Source: Clostridia bacterium
GTDB taxonomy: Bacteria > Bacillota_E > SLMV01 > PUMD01
DNA: 15,773 nucleotides
Direction of reading: 5' to 3'
Assembly (NCBI GenBank): GCA_003562655.1
Contig: PWUC01000166.1
Coordinates: forward strand, 1 to 15,773
Every line of letters begins with the position of its first letter. The stretch's first letter is position 1. Both the position numbers and the translations under genes were made by a program. Below the pieces are notes generated by a model. The model saw nothing but the letters and a program-made list of their open reading frames with translations. It was not told the DNA's origin and did no database searches. Of this stretch, positions 1 through 6,560 are shown piece after piece.

Positions 1-872
1 TGATAGTGGCCCTGACGTTTTCCTGCTCGGCTGGGGGAATGGGAACCCTGGTCGGGGGGGGGCGCAATATGGTGGCAGCGGCATTCTTGCAGGACATGAC
101 AGGGCTAACTATCAGTTTTGAGCAGTGGCTCATCCGTGCGTTCCCTCTCATCTTCTTCGCCATTCCAGCGGTGTGGGGGGCTACCTACATCGTGTTCAGG
201 CCGGATGCATCACTGCGCTTCAAAGAGCCCCTGGCATATAACCAGCGAGAGCCGCTCTCCACCGATGAACTCAAGACCATTGCAGTTGTCGCCCTGGCCT
301 TTGCCGGTTTTTTTACCTCTGGTGTGCACAACATGGATTACTCCATTATAGTAATGGTAGGAGCGGCGTTGCTTCTCTTGATGGGGGTTGTGGATTGGGA
401 GTTCATAAATGAGCGAACAGAATGGGCCGTAAGCTTCTTGGTCTTCGGTGGAGGTATATCGCTGGGTCAAGCTATGGCTTACACGGGTGCAGGCCGGTAT
501 TTGGCACATGTGTTTTTCCCCATTTTTGAAGGTGGCAGCTGGTTCGTGCTGTTCGTCGGCATAGGGATCTTTGCATCGCTAATGACAGAGCTCATGGCCA
601 ATGTGGCTGCTGCGAGTCTGATCATGCCAATTGCCATTCCGATGGCTCAGATGGGAGGTGTTGATCCAACAATCGTTGCTCTTGCCCTGGGGATGTTTAC
701 GTCATTTTCCTATCTGATTGTGGTCGGATGCCCGCCAAATGTCGTGGCGTACAGCTTCGGTTACTTCAAAGCATCGGATCTTTTTAAGGGCGGTCTTCTT
801 GCCCAGCCTCTGGGCATGATTGCGACAATTCTGGCTGCCCTTGCATGGTGGAGCATCATCGGTTTTGTTTGA
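1..872 (+). CDS. SLC13/DASS-family anion transporter, C-terminal part (5' truncated)
   Basis: The reading frame is open from the first bases of the window, so the true start lies upstream; about 290 residues are visible. It is a polytopic inner-membrane protein with hydrophobic segments near residues 45-64, 91-106, 113-129, 140-158, 178-214, 222-250 and 265-288, counted from the GTG at position 6. Two repeat-related motifs mark the divalent-anion:Na+ symporter fold: GGMGTLVGGGRN near residue 11, and the pair MTELMANV (near 193) and GCPPNVVAYSFGYF (near 241). Family members carry GTPPN-like and SNT signatures at these places and take up dicarboxylates, sulfate or similar anions. Here GTPPN has become GGGRN and GCPPN, and the second SNT reads ANV, so the substrate cannot be guessed. 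A CBS-domain protein follows directly. Base composition is lower in GC than the genes after 1800. The family call is firm and the substrate is unknown. Confidence 0.8.
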   Translation, partial: IVALTFSCSAGGMGTLVGGGRNMVAAAFLQDMTGLTISFEQWLIRAFPLIFFAIPAVWGATYIVFRPDASLRFKEPLAYNQREPLSTDELKTIAVVALAFAGFFTSGVHNMDYSIIVMVGAALLLLMGVVDWEFINERTEWAVSFLVFGGGISLGQAMAYTGAGRYLAHVFFPIFEGGSWFVLFVGIGIFASLMTELMANVAAASLIMPIAIPMAQMGGVDPTIVALALGMFTSFSYLIVVGCPPNVVAYSFGYFKASDLFKGGLLAQPLGMIATILAALAWWSIIGFV

Positions 873-889
873 TGACCGGGGGGATCGCT

Positions 890-1417
890 GTGGATGAGAA
901 GGTAAAATCTTTGTCAGAGATCATGGCACCCGTAGAGGAATATCCAACGGTGCGAGAAGATGATTCCGTCAATGATGCGATTGTGGCGTTGAGACAATAT
1001 CTTGCAGGGCACCGGGGTCACCGTTCACTTCTCGTTACGAGAACAACAGACTCCGGATGCGAACGGGTAGTCGGCATCCTGACGGTCTCAGAGATCATGG
1101 AGACCGTTAAGAACATGACGCGGCACTATGATTTCGATGAGGTGTCGAGAATGGCCCACACGCTGGATGGTTTTAGCAGGAAGGCGCGCATTTATCGAGA
1201 GCAGTTGCTGAAGGAAGGGTTCGAAAAGACCGTCAAGGAGATCATATCTGAGAAATGCCTGGTCACGATTGACATCGACTGCACCTGCTCTGACGCGGCG
1301 AAATTGATGCTCATAAAAAACGTTCAGGCTGTGCCCGTCAGATCGGGCGGTTGTGTTGTCGGTGTGATCAGGGCGATTGACATTTTAGAATATATTTCCG
1401 GTTTTCTTGCCCCTTGA
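890..1417 (+). CDS. Two-CBS-domain protein, probable regulator of the upstream transporter
   Basis: This is a soluble protein of about 175 residues made of two CBS halves, residues 8-70 (MAPVEEYPTVREDDSVNDAI to GILTVSEIM) and 115-172 (KEIISEKCLVTIDIDCTCSDAA to GVIRAIDILEYI), joined by a charged helical linker. CBS pairs bind adenosyl nucleotides such as ATP, AMP or c-di-AMP and gate transporters or enzymes; which ligand applies here cannot be read from the sequence. I chose the GTG at 890 because a GGGGGG tract sits 6 bases ahead. In-frame ATGs at 872 (sharing a base with the transporter stop) and 845 are alternatives without a ribosome binding site. The tight spacing implies one transcript with the transporter, and a control role is inferred from that position. 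A terminator follows at 1453. Confidence 0.78.
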   Translation: MDEKVKSLSEIMAPVEEYPTVREDDSVNDAIVALRQYLAGHRGHRSLLVTRTTDSGCERVVGILTVSEIMETVKNMTRHYDFDEVSRMAHTLDGFSRKARIYREQLLKEGFEKTVKEIISEKCLVTIDIDCTCSDAAKLMLIKNVQAVPVRSGGCVVGVIRAIDILEYISGFLAP

Positions 1418-1452
1418 GTCACAGCCTCACCTCCGGCATGTTCCGTGCAGGC

Positions 1453-1487
1453 GACCGCCCGGGCAGTGCTCTGGCCCGGGGTCTTTT
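1453..1487 (+). terminator. Rho-independent terminator after the CBS gene
   Basis: GACC-gc-CCGGGC pairs with GCCCGGGGTC around a loop of about 9 bases and is followed directly by TTTT. The left arm has a two-base bulge. It lies 35 bases after the CBS stop codon, on the right strand and at the right distance. It is the only hairpin in the window with a clear U-tract. Confidence 0.7.
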
Positions 1488-1745
1488 GTCAACGGACGTG
1501 CCCATGCTGCGTCCTGCGCTGAGGATGGATGATTCGGTGTCCGCATGGACGCCGGCAACACCCACCGTACCCACACTTGCACTGGAGTGAAGCCCAGCGA
1601 CACATCATAGTACAGATCCGCATCGTCGGATCTGTACCGCACGCATGACTCGTCGACCCCACGGTGTGCGGTGACCGAACTGAGCCCCCTGATCCCACCA
1701 CATACCCAATAAAAACAAGTTCAAACATGATTTGCCACTTCATGC
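1488..1745. other. Gene-free stretch before the sigG promoter
   Basis: No frame on either strand has gene-like content or a ribosome binding site. It holds a perfect inverted repeat (1610-1637). Overlapping its right end is a second weaker pairing, ACCGCAC near 1636 with GTGCGGT near 1664. From about 1700 to 1760 it is AT-rich (CAATAAAAACAAG), as often seen just upstream of a promoter. I see no RNA gene. Confidence 0.5.
1610..1637. repeat. Perfect 11-bp inverted repeat with 6-base spacer
   Basis: GTACAGATCCG and CGGATCTGTAC flank CATCGT with no mismatch. No T-run follows on either strand, so it does not look like a standard terminator. It lies about 110 bases upstream of the forespore promoter of sigG. 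It could be an operator for a dimeric regulator or an RNA hairpin; the sequence does not decide. Confidence 0.6.
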
Positions 1746-1775
1746 GCATAAAATCGACCTCGGTGAGCCATACTC
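1746..1775 (+). promoter_or_regulatory. Forespore sigma-F/sigma-G promoter of sigG
   Basis: GCATA at 1746-1750 is followed after 15 bases by AGCCATACTC (1766-1775), close to the B. subtilis sigma-F pattern WGCATA-N14-16-GGnnAnAMTw. The same -35 stands exactly 18 bases before CATACTC (1769-1775), fitting the sigma-G pattern gyATr-N18-cATWMTA at all but the last base. Transcription would begin near 1782, giving a leader of about 40 bases before the sigG GTG. Recognition by both forespore factors would fit sigma-F switch-on and sigma-G autoregulation, as known for B. subtilis sigG. Confidence 0.65.
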
Positions 1776-1823
1776 TTACCGCAGGCAGATGCGACAGGGG
1801 TGATGTGAGGGGGATCGATCTAC

Positions 1824-2597
1824 GTGCGCAAGGTTGAAATCGCCGGAGTGAACACCTCAGAGCTTCCCGTCCTGGACAACGACACAATGCGGCAGCTCTT
1901 TCGCGACATGCAGAAGTGCAAAAACGGAAGGGCGCGGCAGGAGCTGATCCAGGGAAACCTCCGACTGGTGCTGAGTGTGATTCAGCGCTTCAACAACCGG
2001 GGAGAGCCCGTTGACGATCTGTTCCAGGTGGGCTGTGTTGGACTGATGAAGGCGATTGACAATTTCGATCTCGGACAGAACGTTCGTTTCTCCACCTATG
2101 CAGTACCCATGATCGTTGGAGAGATCAGGCGGTACCTGCGGGACAACAACCCCATCAGGGTCAGCCGCTCGCTGCGAGATGTGGCCTACCGGGCCCTGCA
2201 GACCAAGGACTCCCTCGTACATAAGAACTCAAAGGAACCAACAATAGAGGAGATCGCCGAGCACCTGGACGTGGACCCGGAGGAGATCGTGTACGCCCTC
2301 GATGCCATCCAGGATCCCATCTCGCTGTTTGAGCCCGTCTACCAGGACGGTGGCGATCCGATCCACGTCATGGATCAGATCAGTGACGACAAACAGGACA
2401 TTGCCCGCTGGATGGACGGGATCTCTGTGCGGGAGGCCATGGTCAAACTGGAACCGAGGCAGCAGAGGATCATCCAGCTGCGATTCTTCCGGGGCAAGAC
2501 CCAGATGGAGGTCGCCGAGGAGATCGGCATATCCCAGGCTCAGGTTTCTCGCCTGGAGAAGGCGGCACTGCAGCGCATGCAGGGGTTCATCCGGTGA
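1824..2597 (+). CDS. sigG: RNA polymerase sigma factor SigG, late forespore sigma
   Basis: SigG directs late gene expression in the forespore after engulfment. The 257-residue protein matches the usual length of about 260 and begins with the hallmark RKVEIAGVNTSELPVL, which separates SigG from SigF and SigB. Region 2 runs from about residue 40 to 110 (DDLFQVGCVGLMKAIDNFD, VRFSTYAVPMIVGEIRRYLR), region 3 covers about 115-190, and the region 4.2 helix-turn-helix is EVAEEIGISQAQVSRLEKAA near 233. The GTG start at 1824 has AGGGGG about 10 bases upstream. A forespore promoter match lies at 1746-1775. In most relatives spoIIGA and sigE come directly before sigG; here they are absent and a terminated transporter operon is there instead. 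The 3' end overlaps spoIIR by 3 bases of the stop, implying coupled translation. Confidence 0.97.
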   Translation: MRKVEIAGVNTSELPVLDNDTMRQLFRDMQKCKNGRARQELIQGNLRLVLSVIQRFNNRGEPVDDLFQVGCVGLMKAIDNFDLGQNVRFSTYAVPMIVGEIRRYLRDNNPIRVSRSLRDVAYRALQTKDSLVHKNSKEPTIEEIAEHLDVDPEEIVYALDAIQDPISLFEPVYQDGGDPIHVMDQISDDKQDIARWMDGISVREAMVKLEPRQQRIIQLRFFRGKTQMEVAEEIGISQAQVSRLEKAALQRMQGFIR

Positions 2598-3259
2598 CCG
2601 CCCGGAGGCTGGCCGCGGGCGCCTGTGCAATGGCCGCAGCCGTGTTCCTGCTGCTGGTGTCGGCACCAGGGGTTCATGCCGCAGGGCCCGGTCAGCTGCT
2701 GCGGTTGCATGTGATGCCCAATTCGGACGGAGCCGGGGACCAGGCCCTGAAGTATGAGGTGCGCGACCGGATACTGGATTACCTGAAGCCGATGCTGGAG
2801 GGTGCGGATGATTTCAACGAGGCGCGCCTGGTGGTAATGTCCCGGGGCGATGACCTGGCAGAGATCGCGCGCGGGGCTGTGCGCGAAGCCGGATACGCTC
2901 ACGACATACAGGTCAACCTGACCCTTTCTGATTTTCCCGCCCGAACCTACGGAACAACGGAAGTTCCCGCCGGCTGGTACTGGGCGTTGACGGTGACAAT
3001 CGGACGGGGAGAGGGAGAGAACTGGTGGTGTGTTCTCTTTCCCGTTCTGTGCATGACGGCGGCAGAGGACAGCGGCGCCCAGTCCCTGCGACCGGTAAAG
3101 AGGCCCCGATACCGCATCGCACTGTTGGAGATCATATCGGATCTGATCAGAAGGGAGGGCGAACAGTATACCCGTCTGGACCGGCCGTCCCCTGTACAGG
3201 GGCCGAGTGATCCCCCGTCCTTTCCGCTGAAGGCAGACCCCGACCACTCCCTGCGTTGA
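2594..3259 (+). CDS. spoIIR: Stage II sporulation protein R (SpoIIR)
   Basis: SpoIIR is secreted from the forespore into the intermembrane space, where it activates the SpoIIGA protease to cleave pro-sigma-E in the mother cell. The 221-residue length is close to the B. subtilis protein. Residues 1-30 form a signal peptide (hydrophobic CAMAAAVFLLLVSAPG, then VHAA). The diagnostic motifs follow: LLRLHVMPNSDGAGDQALK near 35, VRDRIL near 57, FPARTYG near 114, LPAG-like VPAGWY near 124, and GEGENWWCVLFPVLCM at 139-154. The GTG at 2594 overlaps the sigG stop (GTGA), so I infer translation coupled to sigG. Placing the early sigma-F product SpoIIR and SigG on one message is notable (see findings). 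Confidence 0.95.
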   Translation: MTARRLAAGACAMAAAVFLLLVSAPGVHAAGPGQLLRLHVMPNSDGAGDQALKYEVRDRILDYLKPMLEGADDFNEARLVVMSRGDDLAEIARGAVREAGYAHDIQVNLTLSDFPARTYGTTEVPAGWYWALTVTIGRGEGENWWCVLFPVLCMTAAEDSGAQSLRPVKRPRYRIALLEIISDLIRREGEQYTRLDRPSPVQGPSDPPSFPLKADPDHSLR

Positions 3260-3372
3260 TTCGCCCCAGTCCCTCAGGTCCTTCCGCTCAAGCCTGATCT
3301 ATAAACGGGTCGCTGACTGCATAGCTTGTATCATGGGTTCCACCTCTGTTGAAGGGGGGAGGAGGATCTGAC

Positions 3373-3639
3373 ATGATACGCATCTCCGACCTGGCGACCC
3401 TCGAGGTGATCAACCTCGAGGACGGCCGGGTCATGGGCCTGATTGACGACCTGGAGATCGACCTGGAGGGCGGAAGGATCACCTCGGTGGTCATTCCCGC
3501 GCCATCAGGTTTCTGGGGTTTCTTCTCCGGGGGACGGGAGCATGTCATTGGGTGGGAGAGCATCATCAAGATCGGCGAGGATGTCATCCTCGTCCGGCAT
3601 CGGGAGGGAGGAAGCAGCATCAAGAAGCGAGAAAGATGA
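3373..3639 (+). CDS. ymxH: YlmC/YmxH-family PRC-barrel sporulation protein
   Basis: This is a small soluble protein of 88 residues with the PRC-barrel pattern of the YlmC/YmxH family: IRISDLATLEVINLEDG, then GLIDDLEIDLEGGRITSVVIP, and VIGWESIIKIGEDVILV near the end. The family is found in spore formers beside sigG and pgeF; its molecular role is not established. The ATG at 3373 is chosen for the strong GGAGGAGG site 7 bases upstream; an in-frame TTG at 3349 would absorb that site. It lies 113 bases after spoIIR and 21 before pgeF, so it may start its own transcript, but I could not find a convincing promoter. The C-terminus (SIKKRER) is basic. Confidence 0.9.
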   Translation: MIRISDLATLEVINLEDGRVMGLIDDLEIDLEGGRITSVVIPAPSGFWGFFSGGREHVIGWESIIKIGEDVILVRHREGGSSIKKRER

Positions 3640-3660
3640 AGCCTGAGGGGTCGGATACCT

Positions 3661-4494
3661 GTGCGGTGGACGAAGGTCGTCACAGAGGACATTCGGGGTG
3701 CCGATGGCCCCCTGGCCTATTGGAGTGTCATTGGACACGGCTTGAACCTGCACGCCATGTTCACCACCCGGGCAGGTGGTGTCAGCTCCGGCCCCTACAG
3801 GGGGCTCAACCTGGGGTCCTCGGTGGGCGATGATCCGGGATCCGTGAGGGAGAACCGCCGCCGTCTGCTCTGCGCCCTGCCCTGCCCGGCGCCGCCGGCG
3901 ATCCAGACCGTTCAGCAGGTTCACGGGACGCGGTTGATCGAGGTTGAGGAACCGGTCGGGGAGCAGTCATTGAAGGGCTGGTGGCTGGGGCCTTCAGCTG
4001 ACGCGATGGTCGCCAGGCACCCCGGGGTCTTCCTGGCCGTGTCGGTGGCTGACTGCCTGCCGGTGTACATCGTCGATCCCGGGAGAGAGGCTGTGGGTCT
4101 GGGCCATGCTGGATGGAGGGGTCTGACATCGGGCCTGATCGATGACCTGCTGTCGGGCATGGGGGCGGCCTACGGGACGAACCCGGCGCGCTGTCTCGTC
4201 TTTCTGGGTCCGGCCATCGAGAGAAGGGCCTTCCAGGTCGACGGGCCGGTACTGGAGGCCCTGAGAAGATGGGCGCCCTGGTGGCGAGAGGTCACCTATC
4301 CCAGCGATCTCGGACGGGCCAGGGTGGATCTGCCTGCAGCGGCCAGGCGGTCTCTTGTGACGCAGGGAATACCCGACGCGCAGATCCTCGATCCGCCCGC
4401 CGGCACCTTCTTCTCCGACGAGTTCTACTCGCACCGCCGCGACGGGGGCGTCACCGGGCGGTGTGTCGCACTTCTGTGGCTCGGGAGGTCATGA
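3661..4494 (+). CDS. pgeF: PgeF/YfiH (LACC1) family multicopper-oxidase-fold purine nucleoside phosphorylase
   Basis: This 277-residue protein belongs to the DUF152/YfiH family, known as YlmD in B. subtilis. Characterised members act as purine nucleoside phosphorylase/adenosine deaminase, and E. coli PgeF has been linked to peptidoglycan quality control. The three metal ligands are present: H88 in QQVHG, C132 in VADCLPV and H149 in GHAGWRGL. TTRAGGVSSGPYRGLNLG near 35 and GGVTGRCVALLWL at the end are also typical. The usual Cys after GPAI is replaced by Arg (GPAIERRAF), which is common enough not to suggest loss of function. The GTG start has GAGGGG about 11 bases upstream. Its place between ymxH and yggS matches the conserved gene order. 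Confidence 0.93.
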   Translation: MRWTKVVTEDIRGADGPLAYWSVIGHGLNLHAMFTTRAGGVSSGPYRGLNLGSSVGDDPGSVRENRRRLLCALPCPAPPAIQTVQQVHGTRLIEVEEPVGEQSLKGWWLGPSADAMVARHPGVFLAVSVADCLPVYIVDPGREAVGLGHAGWRGLTSGLIDDLLSGMGAAYGTNPARCLVFLGPAIERRAFQVDGPVLEALRRWAPWWREVTYPSDLGRARVDLPAAARRSLVTQGIPDAQILDPPAGTFFSDEFYSHRRDGGVTGRCVALLWLGRS

Positions 4495-4585
4495 ACCGGG
4501 AGGCCGGGGAGGAGCTGGTCACAGTTTCATAGAAAGTATATCCTTGGCGATGCTGTGAAGGGGTCGGGGTTGGGGTGTTGAAGAA

Positions 4586-5806
4586 TTGGCTGTGGGCAGG
4601 CGACGCAGGTCGCGGGTAATTCCCAGGTGGCTGGTGTTCCTGGTGATTGTCGCCGGTGTCTTCATCTGGGGACGGGGGGCAATACTCAGTCCCCTGGTTG
4701 CCGGTGTCCCGGTTGAACCGGTGACATACGAGGTCAGGATGGATTTCACCGCCTTCAGCCTTTACCGGGAGCATGTGCTGTTTGCCCCCCTGAGTGGGAA
4801 GATCAGTCCCCTGGCTGCAGACGGTGAATGGGTCGATCGCAACGCAGCTGTTGTGAGGCTGGAGAACCCGGACGCCGGTGCAGCCTACAGGGAGAGGCTC
4901 GACCACCTGCTCCTGGAGGCCGAGGCCTGGAGACGGGCCCACGAGAAGGATCTTGCCGCTGCCTCCGCGAGGGCAGCGGCGGGAGGCGAATCAGCCTTCG
5001 ATGCCGTGCTGGACCTGAAACAGGGTCACCCGGCGGATCCGCTGGGACAGGCTGCCCTGACCTTCTTCTCTGCCCGGCGCGAGGTGCTGTCGCTTCTGGC
5101 GCAGTGGTCCGAACGCCTGGAACCCATCGAGAGTCTTAAGGTTCTGGCGGAGAGGATGGAGGACAGCATCCGCTCTCCGCGGGCGGGAATCGTGAGGACT
5201 TCAATGGACGGGCTCGAGGGAATCCTCGACTGGGATGCTCCCCTCACCCTGGAGCTCACCGAGGAGCTGCTGCGTCGGGCTGAGGAGGGCGTCTCGGTCT
5301 GGCACCCCGGCCGCCAGATCACCGCAGGTACTCCGGCAGTGAGAATCCTGGATCCCCGAGCGGTGGATGCCCTGCTGATGGTGGCTCCGGAGGATGCCTC
5401 CTCACTCAGCGTCCAGGGGTCCGTCAGGGTTGAGGCAGAGGGAGCGGAGCAGGCCGTCACGGCTCAGGTGACCGAGATAGGCCCACCCGGAGCTGGCCGT
5501 GTACTCGTGCGGGCGAGCCTGGAGCAGACCCCGGCGTTTTTCTTCAACAACCGGCTGTGGCGGGCGAGCCTCACGGCTGCCGAGCTCTTTGGGCTCAGGA
5601 TTCCCCCTTCGGCCCTCAGCGTGCGGGGAGAGGATGTGGGTGTTTTCACCCGCCGCGACGGCCGTCTCCGGTGGGTGCCGGTTGATGTGTTGATGGACGA
5701 TGAGGAGGGGACGGTCATCGCGGGGATTCCGGAAGGGGTTCAGGTTGTCAGCAATCCGTGGCTCATCAGGGTGTTCAGGTTGGAGTGGGGAGGGGACTTG
5801 CGGTGA
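4586..5806 (+). CDS. HlyD/RND-type membrane-anchored adaptor-like protein
   Basis: The product is about 406 residues: a basic N-terminus (GRRRRSRVIPR), one membrane anchor near residues 15-34 (WLVFLVIVAGVFIWG), and an extracytoplasmic body. Residues 55-90 resemble the first half of a biotinyl-lipoyl-like domain (LFAPLSGKISPLAADGEWV, AAVVRLENP). Residues 95-185 are helical and charged, a probable hairpin or coiled coil. The second lipoyl half is SPRAGIVRTSMDGLEG near 192, and a barrel domain with GQITAGTPAVRILDP-like sequence follows near 245. HlyD-family adaptors link inner-membrane exporters to outer components, but no ABC, MFS or RND partner is encoded nearby. It sits between pgeF and yggS, and the stop overlaps yggS by 4 bases. 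The start is TTG 4586 or GTG 4592; an in-frame stop at 4556 limits extension. Transport substrate unknown. Confidence 0.75.
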   Translation: MAVGRRRRSRVIPRWLVFLVIVAGVFIWGRGAILSPLVAGVPVEPVTYEVRMDFTAFSLYREHVLFAPLSGKISPLAADGEWVDRNAAVVRLENPDAGAAYRERLDHLLLEAEAWRRAHEKDLAAASARAAAGGESAFDAVLDLKQGHPADPLGQAALTFFSARREVLSLLAQWSERLEPIESLKVLAERMEDSIRSPRAGIVRTSMDGLEGILDWDAPLTLELTEELLRRAEEGVSVWHPGRQITAGTPAVRILDPRAVDALLMVAPEDASSLSVQGSVRVEAEGAEQAVTAQVTEIGPPGAGRVLVRASLEQTPAFFFNNRLWRASLTAAELFGLRIPPSALSVRGEDVGVFTRRDGRLRWVPVDVLMDDEEGTVIAGIPEGVQVVSNPWLIRVFRLEWGGDLR

Positions 5807-6534
5807 CGGAGGGTTCCGTGGACGGGGCTGGGGAGCCCTGGAGGGTTTGGGCCGAGAGGTACGCGAGGGTCGTCGATGAGGTGAAGCGAGCCTGCGAGAG
5901 GGCACGTCGCGATCCAGCCTCGGTCCGGATTGTGACCGTCAGCAAGGGGCAATCCATCGTCAAGATCAGCGGGGCGATCCGGGCGGGGCTCCGCGTGTTT
6001 GGTGAGAGCAGACCGCAGGAATTCAGGGAAAAATGGAGCTTCCTGAAGGATCTGGCTGAGATCGAGTGGCATTTTGTCGGCCACCTGCAGGAAAATAAGG
6101 TCAGGCATGTGGTCGGTTTCTGCGAGCTGATCCATTCTGTGGACAATCTCCGCCTGGCCCGGGCCATCGCCGTGCGCGCCCAGCAGCTGGGAGTGCAGGC
6201 CCCGGTGCTGCTTCAGGTCAATGTCAGCGGAGAGGCGACCAAGGGTGGAGTTGCACCCGGTGAGGTCCTGGACCTGTCTGGCAGGATGGCCGGGCTCGAG
6301 GGGGTTCAGTTGTCGGGCCTGATGACCCTGGCTCCCCACGGGGGGGAGGAGGACAGCAGGTGGGTGTTTCGTCACCTGGCCGAGCTGGCGAGAGAGGTTG
6401 ACGGAGCGGGCATAGCCGGGGTTTCCATGGAGCACCTTTCGATGGGAATGACCAACGATTACCGGGTGGCGGTGGAGGAGGGAGCCACCATCATCAGGGT
6501 CGGAAGGGCCATTCTTGGTCAGAGGCGGAAGTGA
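5803..6534 (+). CDS. yggS: YggS/PROSC-family pyridoxal-phosphate homeostasis protein
   Basis: This cytoplasmic PLP-binding protein of 243 residues (YlmE in B. subtilis) keeps free pyridoxal phosphate in check and affects amino-acid pools; it resembles the barrel domain of alanine racemase but lacks the second domain. The PLP lysine is K48 in IVTVSKGQS. Further family motifs are FGESRPQEFREKW, WHFVGHLQENKVR, IHSVDN, LLQVNVSGEATKGG, LSGLMTLAP, LSMGMTNDY and the phosphate-binding GATIIRVGRAILG. I chose the GTG at 5803: it overlaps the stop of the preceding gene as GTGA and has GGGGAGGGG about 6-10 bases upstream. A GTG at 5818 is the alternative. Its position between pgeF and sepF is conserved across Gram-positive bacteria. 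Confidence 0.95.
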   Translation: MTEGSVDGAGEPWRVWAERYARVVDEVKRACERARRDPASVRIVTVSKGQSIVKISGAIRAGLRVFGESRPQEFREKWSFLKDLAEIEWHFVGHLQENKVRHVVGFCELIHSVDNLRLARAIAVRAQQLGVQAPVLLQVNVSGEATKGGVAPGEVLDLSGRMAGLEGVQLSGLMTLAPHGGEEDSRWVFRHLAELAREVDGAGIAGVSMEHLSMGMTNDYRVAVEEGATIIRVGRAILGQRRK

Positions 6535-6560
6535 GAAGGGGAAGAGGGTGACACGAGCTC

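Noticed and set aside
2302..2757. Alternative-frame open reading frame spanning the sigG-spoIIR junction
   Set aside because: It overlaps two unmistakable genes in another frame and is rich in Arg, Ser and Pro, as shadow frames in GC-rich DNA are.
3297..3345. Possible sporulation promoter of ymxH (TGCATA at 3318-3323, or CATAGCTT as a sigma-E -10)
   Set aside because: TGCATA fits a sigma-F -35, but nothing 14-18 bases on resembles a sigma-F or sigma-G -10. The sigma-E reading matches too few positions.
4495..4585. AT-richer patch before the HlyD-like gene as a promoter
   Set aside because: TATATC near 4540 has no acceptable -35 at the right distance, and the CACAG/CTGTG pairing around it is too weak and distant to call.
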